From: Neptunomonas marina | Lineage (GTDB): Bacteria > Pseudomonadota > Gammaproteobacteria > Pseudomonadales > Balneatricaceae | DNA length: 64,000 nucleotides | Assembly (NCBI RefSeq): GCF_004005935.1 | Contig: NZ_SACQ01000010.1 | Coordinates: 1 to 64,000, forward strand | Reading direction: 5' to 3' | Shown here: in pieces, positions 7,344 through 15,395 of the stretch | How positions within the stretch are numbered: the first letter of the stretch is position 1 | Layout of the letters: every line of letters starts with the position of its first letter | The notes under the pieces: generated by a model | Told to the model about the DNA's origin: nothing | Database searches by the model: none | The model's input: only the letters and a program-made list of their open reading frames with translations | Translations under genes and position numbers: made by a program

Positions 7344-8120
7344 ATGACTGCTGCAAACATTCAGCCAGTTGCTCAGCTACAAACTCCCATCCGTGTATTA
7401 TTTACCGATGTGGACGATACGCTAACCTGGCAGGGAACGCTGCCTGTAGATACTTTCATCGCCCTAGATCGCTTGCGCCGTGCAGGTATCAAAGTGATAC
7501 CGGTGACGGGGGCCTGTGCCGGTTGGTGTGATTGCCTGATCCGTACATGGCCGGTGGATACGGTGATTGGCGAGAACGGCGCCTTTTGGATGACACGTAC
7601 CCCGCAGGGCAAGATCGAAACCCACTACCGTGAGCCTGAACAGCAAAGAGCACAAAATCAGCTGCGCTTTCAGCACGTGAGTGCTGCATTCCAACGCAAT
7701 TTTCCGCAGATCCCTGTAACGGGTGATCAAGCCTATCGTTTAACGGATATCGCATTTGATATTGGCCAAGAGGTCAAGATTGAGCGTGAGACGGCGCTGG
7801 CAGCAACCCAGTGGTTGAGCGAGCAAGGCCTCCATGCGCGGCTCAGCTCGATTCATATCAACGCATGGTTGGGCAGCTACAGTAAGGCCGATACCGCGCA
7901 AGCGTGGTTAGATCTGCAGCCGGATATTGCGCTATCGGAGTGCGCATTTATTGGTGACTCGCCCAATGATGAGTCGATGTTCGCTAAGCTCACGCATACG
8001 GTGGGGGTCGCCAATATTGCACCTTTCTTACCTGAGCTATCAGTACCACCACGCTATTTGTGCTCCCAGCCGGGTGGGCACGGCTTTGCGGAGCTGGCTG
8101 AGCACTTAGTTGGGCTGTAG
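7344..8120 (+). CDS. HAD-superfamily (type IIB, Cof-like) phosphatase
   Basis: A 258-residue HAD hydrolase. Motif I is DVDDTLT (Asp22 nucleophile, Asp24 acid/base), motif II VTG at about 52-54, the lysine of motif III in SYSKADTAQ near 180 and motif IV GDSPND near 202. The cap inserted between motifs II and III is of the IIB class seen in sucrose-phosphate and mannosyl-3-phosphoglycerate phosphatases. It has no signal peptide. It ends the importer operon 23 bases after the EEP gene, so it probably dephosphorylates a product of that pathway. The exact substrate is unknown. Confidence 0.85.
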   Translation: MTAANIQPVAQLQTPIRVLFTDVDDTLTWQGTLPVDTFIALDRLRRAGIKVIPVTGACAGWCDCLIRTWPVDTVIGENGAFWMTRTPQGKIETHYREPEQQRAQNQLRFQHVSAAFQRNFPQIPVTGDQAYRLTDIAFDIGQEVKIERETALAATQWLSEQGLHARLSSIHINAWLGSYSKADTAQAWLDLQPDIALSECAFIGDSPNDESMFAKLTHTVGVANIAPFLPELSVPPRYLCSQPGGHGFAELAEHLVGL

Positions 8121-8178
8121 GTTGGCCTTTAAGTTGGGCTGTAAGTTTGCACGTTGGGCAGTTTGCATCAACGAAAAC

Positions 8179-8197
8179 AGGGCGCCAGTGGCGCCCT
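8179..8197. terminator. Stem-loop terminator between convergent operon end and hppD
   Basis: AGGGCGCC (8179-8186) pairs perfectly with GGCGCCCT (8190-8197) over an AGT loop. On the minus strand it is followed by a T-rich stretch (TGTTTTCGTT), so it best serves hppD, but it may act on both strands. A second small hairpin, CACATC-GAGA-GATGTG, is at 8206-8221. Confidence 0.65.
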
Positions 8198-8241
8198 AAG
8201 AGGGTCACATCGAGAGATGTGAAGACATAATGGTGCGGGGT

Positions 8242-9276
8242 TTAGATCACGCCGCGGCGCTCTTGGTCGCGCTCGATCGATTCAAATAGCGCTTGGAAAT
8301 TGCCCTCGCCAAAGCCAAGGTTCTCTTTGCGTTGAATCAGCTCGATAAAGATAGGGCCGAATAGGTTCTTGGTGAAAATCTGTAGCAGGTAGCCCTTTTC
8401 GTCGCCATCAACCAGCACTTGGTGGTCTTTGATACGGGCGTGATCCTCAGTGACATTTGGAACCCGATTAAAGACCTCATCGTAGTAATCATCGTGGATA
8501 TCTAACGTGTCGATAACACTGCGATCTAAGCGGTCCAGTGAGCCAAGCAGATCATCGGAGCGAAACGCGATGTGCTGTACACCCGGGCCGTTGTACTGAT
8601 CCAAATACTCATCGATCTGGTTGTTGTTATCGTCTTTGCCTTCGTTGATCGGAATGCAAAAACTGCCATCCGGTGAGCGCAGTGCATAGGATAACAGGGC
8701 GGTTTTCTGCCCCTTGATATCAAAGTAGCGCACCTCTTCAAAGCCGAAAACATCTTTGTAGAAGTCGGACCACGTCTGCATCGTGCCTTTGTAGACGTTG
8801 TTGGTCAGGTGGTCGATCTCGATAAAGCCAAGGTTTTCGCGAATAACGGGCTCTTGGTGCGCGACAAAATCATCGGCATAGATAGAGCCTTTGTCGCCAA
8901 AGGTATCTATGAAATAGATCAAGCTGTTACCAATGCCATAGATGGCAGGGTAGTTGAGATCGGTTGTGGCGGGGTCGGCAGGCTTAGCACCGCGTTTTAC
9001 CGCTTCTGCTAGTGCTTGCTCGGCATTATCGACCCGCCAGCCCATTGAACAGATCGCTGGCCCATGGGAGCGGGTAAAATCCGCCGCAAAACCTTGCTTC
9101 TCGCGGTTGAGCAAAAAGTGGATATTGTTCTGGTTGAAGTAGTCGATCGCCTTGCTGCGATGCTGCTTGAGCTTAGAGAAACCAAAGGCGTAGAAAACCT
9201 TCTCCATAAAGTCGCTATCGTTACTGGCAAACTCTGTGAACTCGATACCGCGCAGACCAATGGGGTTATGACTCAT
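8242..9276 (-). CDS. hppD: 4-hydroxyphenylpyruvate dioxygenase
   Basis: A 344-residue Fe(II) dioxygenase that converts 4-hydroxyphenylpyruvate to homogentisate in tyrosine and phenylalanine breakdown (and pyomelanin formation). It consists of two VOC-like halves; the active-site facial triad is in the C-terminal half: His156 (IDHLTNN), His235 (VQHIAFRS) and Glu312 (IFIELIQR). The length is at the short, bacterial end of the family. The homogentisate genes hmgA, fahA and maiA are not in the window, so further degradation must be encoded elsewhere. It is transcribed divergently from a LysR-type gene that may control it. Confidence 0.95.
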   Translation of the reverse strand: MSHNPIGLRGIEFTEFASNDSDFMEKVFYAFGFSKLKQHRSKAIDYFNQNNIHFLLNREKQGFAADFTRSHGPAICSMGWRVDNAEQALAEAVKRGAKPADPATTDLNYPAIYGIGNSLIYFIDTFGDKGSIYADDFVAHQEPVIRENLGFIEIDHLTNNVYKGTMQTWSDFYKDVFGFEEVRYFDIKGQKTALLSYALRSPDGSFCIPINEGKDDNNNQIDEYLDQYNGPGVQHIAFRSDDLLGSLDRLDRSVIDTLDIHDDYYDEVFNRVPNVTEDHARIKDHQVLVDGDEKGYLLQIFTKNLFGPIFIELIQRKENLGFGEGNFQALFESIERDQERRGVI

Positions 9277-9377
9277 AGCGTGCTACTCCTGTGTTGGGTG
9301 GAACAGATTCTTGTTGTGATCGCCGAAGGGCGTTAGTCGCTACGTTAAAAGGGTTGAATGTTTAAAGAAAGCGCAAT

Positions 9378-9395
9378 AATTTGCTTAACATGATT
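9378..9395. promoter_or_regulatory. Possible LysR-type binding dyad in the hppD-lysR intergenic region
   Basis: The imperfect dyad AATTTGCTTAACATGATT lies in the 142-base divergent intergenic region, about 24 bases before the LysR start. LysR proteins typically bind A+T-rich interrupted dyads there. Weak evidence: the symmetry is partial. Confidence 0.25.
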
Positions 9396-9418
9396 AAAAA
9401 AATTGATGGAGTTTGTAA

Positions 9419-10294
9419 GTGGATCTGAATGCGTTACGGGTAATGCAGGCGGTTGTAGAGGCCGGTAGCTTTGCTAAGGCGGCTGAGCAGCTACATAAAA
9501 CTCAATCTGCCATCAGCTATCAGGTGAGTAAGTTAGAGCAGCAGCTTGGCGGTGCATTGTTTGATCGCAGCCAGTACCGGGCGCAGCTGACGCCGCTGGG
9601 TATCCGTATTCTGGAAGAGGGGCAGCGGTTACTGCTGCAAGCGGATAATCTGGACCGTATCGCTGAACAGTTTCGCTTGGGTTGGGAGCCTAATCTGGAA
9701 GTAGTGATTGATGGTATGTTGCCGCTGCCGCCGATCTTGCAGGTGTTGAAATCGATGACGGATATGGATATTCCAACCCGTATTCAGCTGCGTACAGAGT
9801 TTTTAGGAGGGGTTCAGCAGCGCTTTGAAAGGGCGCAAGCTGATCTGATGTTGGCGCTTGTTCATGAGCCTTCAGAGCAACTAGAGCAGCAGCGGTTAGC
9901 GCCAATTAATACCATGCTGATGACCTCTCCGACGCACCCACTGGCGGGGCAATCGCACTGTACGCTCGAAACGCTACGCCAGTATGTTGAGCTGACAGTG
10001 CACGATTCGAGCTTTGATCGTGCGCATGGTGGGCGGCAAACCTTTGGTGGCGAGAAGGTCTTTTATCTGAGTGATTTTGCGGCCAAAAAAGCAGCCATCT
10101 GTCAGGGGCTTGGTTTTGGCTGGCTGCCGGAGTTTCTGGTGGAGGATGAGTTAGCCGAGGGTAAGCTGGTTGAGGTCTCTTATATTGGTGGGGCCCGGTT
10201 AAGCTATACGCCACGCCTAGTCTGGCGTGCCAGCCAACCGCTTGGCAAAGCCGGGCTGCACCTTAAGGCGCAGCTGGCGGCTGCATTTAGCTAG
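9419..10294 (+). CDS. LysR family transcriptional regulator
   Basis: A 291-residue LysR protein. The N-terminal winged helix-turn-helix covers residues 1-60 (ALRVMQAVVEAGSFAKAAEQ, SAISYQVSKLEQQLG, then LFDR). An effector-binding domain follows from about 90 to 290. It starts at GTG 9419 with GGAG at 9408-9411, seven bases upstream. It is divergent from hppD, the arrangement typical for a LysR gene and its target, but regulation of hppD is inference. Its 3' end overlaps the convergent small gene by four bases (CTAG). Confidence 0.88.
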   Translation: MDLNALRVMQAVVEAGSFAKAAEQLHKTQSAISYQVSKLEQQLGGALFDRSQYRAQLTPLGIRILEEGQRLLLQADNLDRIAEQFRLGWEPNLEVVIDGMLPLPPILQVLKSMTDMDIPTRIQLRTEFLGGVQQRFERAQADLMLALVHEPSEQLEQQRLAPINTMLMTSPTHPLAGQSHCTLETLRQYVELTVHDSSFDRAHGGRQTFGGEKVFYLSDFAAKKAAICQGLGFGWLPEFLVEDELAEGKLVEVSYIGGARLSYTPRLVWRASQPLGKAGLHLKAQLAAAFS

Positions 10295-10521
10295 CGCTTG
10301 GAAATCTCGCGCATTAAGCCAGAGAGGTCTAAGCCAAGATCATCGGCCATTTTCTCAACATCGGTGCTGCTACGTGGCGGTGCAGCGAGCTTCTGACGCT
10401 CGCGGCGTGCGGCCGTCTCAGCAGCCTTTTCTGCAGCACGTTTCTCAAGTGCAGTATGGATTGCCTCTAGCTGCTGCAAGGTGCAGTGGCTCAATAAGGT
10501 CTGGATCGGATCTTCGCTCAT
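10291..10521 (-). CDS. Small charged protein, unknown function
   Basis: A 76-residue protein starting MSEDPIQTLLSHCTLQQLEA. It has a short N-terminal helix, a coiled-coil-like lysine/glutamate/alanine stretch (ALEKRAAEKAAETAARRERQK) and a C-terminal amphipathic segment ending LSGLMREISKR. The layout loosely recalls H-NS/MvaT-like small proteins but no DNA-binding motif is visible, so I do not assign it. Start is ambiguous: ATG 10521 has a distant GGGGA, while an upstream TTG at 10545 has AGGGAAG close by and would add eight residues. It is last in a minus-strand series after the TetR gene and converges with the LysR gene. Confidence 0.6.
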   Translation of the reverse strand: MSEDPIQTLLSHCTLQQLEAIHTALEKRAAEKAAETAARRERQKLAAPPRSSTDVEKMADDLGLDLSGLMREISKR

Positions 10522-10617
10522 TGGTCGCTTTTGTTCCCCAATCAAAAAACTTCCCTACATTAAGCGACGTGCTCATGACGCGTCGTGGGTCCCTTTCCAA
10601 CTAAGCATAGCGCAATT

Positions 10618-11238
10618 TTACGACGATTCTGGCAAGCTCAGACCACAACCGCGCAGTGTTAGACGGCATATTAGGTCGGCCGCGGTTTGATAATCTTCAG
10701 TATCCAGCTGCGCTTTTCCCGTGACGGAGCGTATCTGCCAATCGAAATCAGCGTAGGTTTGAGTCGAGGCCCACAGGGTAAACAGTAGATGGTGGGGATT
10801 AACACGATCCATTTTGCCAGCATCCATCCACTCATTGAGTTTTGCGGTACACATCACCGTTTGTGCCATCAGCTTGGCTGCGATATCTGCAGGCAGGTGG
10901 GGCGCACCGTGCATGATCTCGTTTGCGAACACCTTGGAGGCGTGGGGGTGCTCTTGGGAGATGCGAATTTTGGTGTGGATATATTCCGCCAGCGCGATAG
11001 CCGGATCATCGTGGCGCTCAAACGGGTCAGAGGCCGCCAAAATCGGGTCGATAATCGATTCTAGTACGCAGCGGTAGAGGTTCTGCTTGTTCTGGAAATA
11101 GTAATAGATATTGGGCTTTGGCAGGTTAACCTGCTTGGCGATATCGATGATTTTGGTGCCTGCGTAGCCACTTTTTGCAAACTCGATGCAAGCGGCGCGA
11201 AGGATAATTTCGTGATTACGTGCGCGGATACGGCTCAT
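10618..11238 (-). CDS. TetR family regulator, RutR-like
   Basis: A 206-residue TetR-type repressor. The N-terminal helix-turn-helix (about 10-60) contains IILRAACIEFAKSGYAGT and the VNLPKPNIYYYFQNKQNLY signature of the RutR/YcdC branch. The remaining residues form the ligand-binding, dimerisation domain (IRISQEHPHASKVFANEIM, WMDAGKMDRVNPHHLLFTLWA), again as in RutR, which in E. coli senses pyrimidines and controls pyrimidine/purine genes. It lies just downstream of guaD on the same strand, so a role in purine catabolism is likely. I see no clear RutR operator (TTGACCA-type) nearby. Confidence 0.88.
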   Translation of the reverse strand: MSRIRARNHEIILRAACIEFAKSGYAGTKIIDIAKQVNLPKPNIYYYFQNKQNLYRCVLESIIDPILAASDPFERHDDPAIALAEYIHTKIRISQEHPHASKVFANEIMHGAPHLPADIAAKLMAQTVMCTAKLNEWMDAGKMDRVNPHHLLFTLWASTQTYADFDWQIRSVTGKAQLDTEDYQTAADLICRLTLRGCGLSLPESS

Positions 11239-11323
11239 GGTGCTGGGGTGTGCTCGATAGTAAATGGGGCAATGCTATGCGGCCTGTTGCCAAGCCGCAA
11301 GGCGACGATAGTGGAGCGGTGAT

Positions 11324-12637
11324 TTAAGCGCTGGGTTTACGCCATGCTAAGTCGCCGCTGACGTAGGTCGCCTCGATAGCGCGATCATCACCCAGCATCA
11401 TCAAGACGAAAAGCTGCTCTTCGATGGTGCTTGCGTTGACCATGCGGGCGGAGATCAGCGGTGTCGCGTTGAGATCCAGCACAATAAAATCAGCTTCGCT
11501 GCCAGAGGCTAGGTTGCCGACTTTATCATCAATGTGTAGCGCCCGTGCACCGCCCAGTGTGGCTAAGTAGAGCGATTTCAGCGGTGAAAGTTTGGCATCT
11601 TGTAGCTGCATCACTTTGTAGGCTTCGTTAAGGGTTTGCAGCATAGAAAAGCTGGTACCAGCCCCCACATCGGTGCCTAGCCCAACAGCAACATCATGCT
11701 GCTCCATCATGGGTAAGTTGAAAAGGCCACTGCCGAGAAAGAGGTTTGAGGTTGGACAAAACGCAATGGCTGACTCGGAATCACGCAATTGGCAGCAATC
11801 GGTATCGTTAAGATGGATGCCATGCGCAAAGATGCTACGTTTACCCAGTAAATTATGCTGTTTATAGACATCAAGGTAGCTTTCGCTGGTGGGGAATAGC
11901 TCGCTCACCCACGCACACTCTTGCTTGTTCTCGGCAAGGTGGGTGTGGAGATACAAACCCTCGTACTCGCTTAGCAGGCGTGCGGCTTGATCAAGCTGCG
12001 CTGGCGTGCTGGTGGGCGCAAAGCGCGGTGTTACGGCGTATGCCAGCCGATCTTTATGGTGCCACTTCTCGATGAGTTGCTTGCTCTGGGTGTAGCTTTG
12101 CTCGGGCGTATCTGTCAGGTAATCCGGTGCGTTCCGGTCCATCATCACTTTGCCGCAGATCATCCGCAGCTTGCGCTGCTGCGCCACAGTGAAAAACGCA
12201 TCCACTGATTCTGGATGCACCGTACCAAAGACCAGCGCAGTGGTGGTTCCGTTGCGCATTAGCTCGTCGAGAAAGAGCGTAGCGACGCGCTTGGCATGGT
12301 TTGCATCTGCGAAGGCTTGCTCGGTTGGGAAGGTGTAGTTGTTGAGCCAATCGAGGAGCTGCTCTCCGTAGGAGGCGATCATCTCTGTTTGTGGGTAGTG
12401 AATGTGAGTATCAACAAACCCAGCAGTTATCAGATGGTTTGGGTAGTGGGTAACGGGCACATCGGCAGGCAGTGTTTGCAGGAGTTGTTCTGCTTCACCT
12501 AGCTGTACGATCTTGCCATCGGAAACGACCAGCAAACCATCTTGAAAATACTCATAGCTATCTTGCTCGCCGCTGCTAGCTGGGTCGTCAAGCATATGGA
12601 TAATGGCAGCGCGATAGGCATGGCGTGATGCAGTCAT
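11324..12637 (-). CDS. guaD: Guanine deaminase
   Basis: A 437-residue amidohydrolase that deaminates guanine to xanthine and ammonia, the entry to purine catabolism. Zinc-site motifs: DTHIHYPQ (His78, His80), YLHTHLAEN, FAHGIHL and LGTDVGAGTSFSML with the catalytic aspartate. CPTSNLFLGSGLF is a diagnostic guanine-deaminase sequence. It is cytosolic. Downstream lies a RutR-like regulator and upstream, 45 bases away, the MocR gene; all are on the minus strand. The xanthine dehydrogenase and later genes are not in the window. Confidence 0.94.
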   Translation of the reverse strand: MTASRHAYRAAIIHMLDDPASSGEQDSYEYFQDGLLVVSDGKIVQLGEAEQLLQTLPADVPVTHYPNHLITAGFVDTHIHYPQTEMIASYGEQLLDWLNNYTFPTEQAFADANHAKRVATLFLDELMRNGTTTALVFGTVHPESVDAFFTVAQQRKLRMICGKVMMDRNAPDYLTDTPEQSYTQSKQLIEKWHHKDRLAYAVTPRFAPTSTPAQLDQAARLLSEYEGLYLHTHLAENKQECAWVSELFPTSESYLDVYKQHNLLGKRSIFAHGIHLNDTDCCQLRDSESAIAFCPTSNLFLGSGLFNLPMMEQHDVAVGLGTDVGAGTSFSMLQTLNEAYKVMQLQDAKLSPLKSLYLATLGGARALHIDDKVGNLASGSEADFIVLDLNATPLISARMVNASTIEEQLFVLMMLGDDRAIEATYVSGDLAWRKPSA

Positions 12638-12681
12638 AAGGTGGTCGTTTCCTGTCTTGAAAGTCAGTTTAAGAGCGCGGC

Positions 12682-12687
12682 ATTATA
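12682..12687 (-). promoter_or_regulatory. Candidate -10 box for guaD overlapping the MocR stop codon
   Basis: On the minus strand a perfect TATAAT lies 45 bases before the guaD start, and its TAA is the stop codon of the preceding MocR gene. No good -35 hexamer is present at 17 bases, so an activator or weak promoter is implied. Confidence 0.35.
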
Positions 12688-14134
12688 CCCGCTTCGTTCC
12701 GTTAAGGGTGGCTTTTTGCTCTGTGATCAATTGAGCGGCCAGTTCACCCACGCGCTCGACCGCCGCTTCATTCTTGGCGTTGGGTGGATCGGTAAAGTTG
12801 AGGCGCATACAGTTTTGATATTTACCAGATGCAGAAAAAAGTACACCGGGGGCGATGCAGATATTTTCCGGGATCAGGTATTCGTTTAGCTCGCTGGTAT
12901 CGAGCTCTGATGGCAGCTCGACCCACAAAAGAAAGCCGCCATGGGGGTAGCTGATCTTGGTGCCAGCCGGGAAGTACTTCTCGATCCAACCAATCATGAC
13001 ATCGCGGCTCTGCTGATACTGGGCGCGCATCTTACGTACATGGCGCTCATAGCCACCCTGTGCAATAAACTCGGCAATCGCCATTTGCGGTAAAGTGGCG
13101 GTGCTGGCAGTGACCACGTACTTCATATGGATCACTTGATTGAGATAGCGCCCCGGTGCGCACCAACCGACGCGCAGCCCCGGCGCGAGTGTTTTCGAGA
13201 AGGATGAGCAATAAAGTACACGCCCTTCGGTATCAAAGGATTTCAGTGCAGGGGGACGCGGGGCCTGATAGGCCAAATCACCATAGATATCGTCTTCAAT
13301 GATGGGCAGGTCATAGCGCTTAGTCATTGCGAGTAGGCGCTTTTTGTTCGCCTCTGGCATTGTGTAGCCTAGCGGGTTGTTGCACGTTGGAGTGATTTGA
13401 ATCGCTTTGATCGGCCACTGTTCCAAAGCCAGCTCAAGGGCTTCAAGGCTGATGCCCGTTTCAGGATGCGTGGGGATTTCGAGCGCTTTTAAACCCTGCG
13501 CCTTCACCGCTTGCATCGAACCATAGAAGCTGGGTGAATCAACCGCAACAATATCACCGGGTTCTGTCACTGCTCGTAAGCTGGTGGAGATCGCCTCTTG
13601 GCAGCCCGTGGTGGTGACGATGTCATCAGGGTGCAGCACGCAACCGGCATCCACCATAAGGCGGGCAATCTGCAAACGCAGATTATCGGAGCCTCTTAGG
13701 TGTTCATAGTTGAGCGTGGCCAGCGGGTCTTGCCGGTTGAGATCCGCCATGATGCGGCTTAGGGGTTTAAGCGTTGCGGCACCTAGTTCCGGAATAGCGC
13801 GCCCGAGCTGGATCATCTCTCTATTTGTGTTGGCGCACAGCAGCTCCAGTACATCCTCCCATTGCGATACTTCCATCGGGCGCTGGGCGGGGCGGCTTAG
13901 ATCGGGTAGCTGCTGAGGCGACTTGCTCTGTGCTAAGACATAGAAGCCTGACTTGGGCCGAACTTCTGCTCGGCCTTGCTCTTCAAGGAGGCGGTAGGCT
14001 TCTTGTGCTGTTGAGATGCTAACACCATGTGCTTGGCTGATGGCTCTGATAGAGGGCAGCTTTTCGCCAACTTGATAGTAGGACTGATCGATCCGTGCCG
14101 CGATGGCATCCGCCACTTGTTCATAGAGTTTCAT
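12683..14134 (-). CDS. MocR-type regulator (GntR winged helix fused to PLP aminotransferase domain)
   Basis: A 483-residue MocR/PdxR-class regulator. Residues 1-68 are the GntR winged helix (LYEQVADAIAARID, LPSIRAISQAHGVS, STAQEAYRLLEEQG). Residues about 100-470 form a fold-type I aminotransferase domain with the PLP-binding lysine Lys314 in SSFSKTLAPG and the PTCNNPLG and EDDIYGDLAY motifs. In this class PLP or a PLP-amino acid adduct controls DNA binding. It is divergent from the DUF1127-EamA-PhzF operon, and repeated motifs lie between them, so that operon is the probable target. A catalytic aminotransferase role is less likely. Confidence 0.92.
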   Translation of the reverse strand: MKLYEQVADAIAARIDQSYYQVGEKLPSIRAISQAHGVSISTAQEAYRLLEEQGRAEVRPKSGFYVLAQSKSPQQLPDLSRPAQRPMEVSQWEDVLELLCANTNREMIQLGRAIPELGAATLKPLSRIMADLNRQDPLATLNYEHLRGSDNLRLQIARLMVDAGCVLHPDDIVTTTGCQEAISTSLRAVTEPGDIVAVDSPSFYGSMQAVKAQGLKALEIPTHPETGISLEALELALEQWPIKAIQITPTCNNPLGYTMPEANKKRLLAMTKRYDLPIIEDDIYGDLAYQAPRPPALKSFDTEGRVLYCSSFSKTLAPGLRVGWCAPGRYLNQVIHMKYVVTASTATLPQMAIAEFIAQGGYERHVRKMRAQYQQSRDVMIGWIEKYFPAGTKISYPHGGFLLWVELPSELDTSELNEYLIPENICIAPGVLFSASGKYQNCMRLNFTDPPNAKNEAAVERVGELAAQLITEQKATLNGTKRV

Positions 14135-14160
14135 GACAGTTTGTCACCTTGGTTTATCGC

Positions 14161-14255
14161 TACCAGTACAGTTTATAGCTTAGAAGCCATGACAGTTATC
14201 TGTGCTGTTTTATCTGTACTGGTTTTATTTTTTGTTTCTAAATCTGTAATGGTTT
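14161..14255. promoter_or_regulatory. Cluster of four related motifs, probable MocR-binding region
   Basis: The motif ATCTGTACTGGTTT recurs with small changes: ATCTGTGCTGTTT at 14198-14210, ATCTGTACTGGTTT at 14212-14225, ATCTGTAATGGTTT at 14242-14255, and in reverse orientation CCAGTACAG at 14163-14171. Spacings between direct copies are 14 and 30 bases, the latter about three helical turns. MocR regulators are known to bind direct repeats in divergent intergenic regions, so this is the likely operator for both directions. Confidence 0.6.
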
Positions 14256-14309
14256 CAGGGTAGCGCATAGCATAGACACTGTAAATTCAATCACGTGGAG
14301 GGAGTTCAC

Positions 14310-14480
14310 ATGTTCGTTATCGGTTTGCTTAATACGGTTTGGCAAAAGTTGCAGCGCATGGCCCGCTGCTATCGCACTCGCAAACAGCTAGCCATGCTTG
14401 ATGCACGAGCACTAAAAGATATTGGTGTATCGCGCGCGGATGCGTTGGAAGAATCACGTAAGCCATTTTGGAGGTGCTAA
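14310..14480 (+). CDS. DUF1127 small protein
   Basis: A 56-residue protein with the DUF1127 (YjiS-like) signature: WQKLQRMARCYRTRKQLAMLDARALKDIGVSRADALEE, ending KPFW. Members are small basic proteins, some of which bind RNA or affect phosphate and carbon metabolism; many are encoded beside MocR/EamA genes. The ATG at 14310 is preceded by GGAGGGAG at 14297-14304; a GTG at 14295 would overlap that site. Its stop TAA is followed immediately by the EamA start, indicating translational coupling. Confidence 0.85.
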   Translation: MFVIGLLNTVWQKLQRMARCYRTRKQLAMLDARALKDIGVSRADALEESRKPFWRC

Positions 14481-15377
14481 ATGTGGGCAGGTAGCACCCC
14501 GCTAGCGGAAAAACCGGGGCTTTCGGACGATGTAAAAGGCTTGCTTTATGGCACGTTTGCCGTGGTGCTGTTTGGCCTAACGCTGCCAGCATCGCGTTGG
14601 AGCGTGACCTATTTTGATCCGGTCAGTGTGGGTTTTGGCCGTTCGGCCATCGCTTCTGTGGTTGCTGCAACATTGCTGTTGCTCTATCGCGCGCAGTGGC
14701 CTTCTAGGAGCCAGATTAAGCGCTTGCTGTTGACCTCGTGTGGTGTGGTGTTTGGCTTTCCAGTGCTTTCTGCGATCGCTATGAAAAGCGTTGAAGCGTC
14801 CCACGGTGGTGTCGTGATGGGGATTCTGCCCTTGCTAACTGCCATCTGTGCGGCTTGGATTGCAAAGGAGCGCTGTGGTTTGGGGTTTTGGCTCTGTAGT
14901 GTGTCAGGAGCGCTGGTCGTAACGCTTTTTATGGCCCGTGATGGTATTGGTGCGCTAGCTGCTGGTGATCTTGTTTTGGTTGCAGCGGTTGTGTTGGCGG
15001 CCCTTGGTTATGCGTTAGGCGGCCAGCTTTCACGCGAAATGCCCGGTTGGCAGGTGATCTGCTGGACATTGGTGTTAGCCGCTCCGGTTACGTGGCCCAC
15101 TTATCTGTTGCTGGGTGTGGAGCCTAATACCCATAGTTGGATAGGGTGGGGGAGTTTTCTCTATTTAGCGCTTGTGAGCCAGCTGTTCGGCTTTTTTCTG
15201 TGGAACAAGGGTTTGGCGTTGGGCGGTATTGCTGCGGTTAGCCAAACACAGCTGTTGCAGCCATTTATTACCATAGCGTTTGCTGTCACCTTTATGGGTG
15301 AGGTGTTAGATCAATGGACATTGGCCTGTGCGTTAACGGTCGTCGCGTTGGTGTATTGGGGACGGCGTTTTAAATAA
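14481..15377 (+). CDS. EamA family (DMT superfamily) transporter
   Basis: A 298-residue inner-membrane protein with about ten transmembrane helices arranged as two EamA repeats (first repeat from GLLYGTFAVVLFGLTLPASR, second from DLVLVAAVVLAALGYALGG). EamA proteins generally export amino acids or small metabolites; the substrate here is unknown. The gene is in a tight DUF1127-EamA-PhzF operon facing a MocR regulator, a grouping that suggests export of an amino compound sensed through PLP chemistry (inference). Confidence 0.88.
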   Translation: MWAGSTPLAEKPGLSDDVKGLLYGTFAVVLFGLTLPASRWSVTYFDPVSVGFGRSAIASVVAATLLLLYRAQWPSRSQIKRLLLTSCGVVFGFPVLSAIAMKSVEASHGGVVMGILPLLTAICAAWIAKERCGLGFWLCSVSGALVVTLFMARDGIGALAAGDLVLVAAVVLAALGYALGGQLSREMPGWQVICWTLVLAAPVTWPTYLLLGVEPNTHSWIGWGSFLYLALVSQLFGFFLWNKGLALGGIAAVSQTQLLQPFITIAFAVTFMGEVLDQWTLACALTVVALVYWGRRFK

Positions 15378-15395
15378 CCAAAAGGAGTAGCGCAG

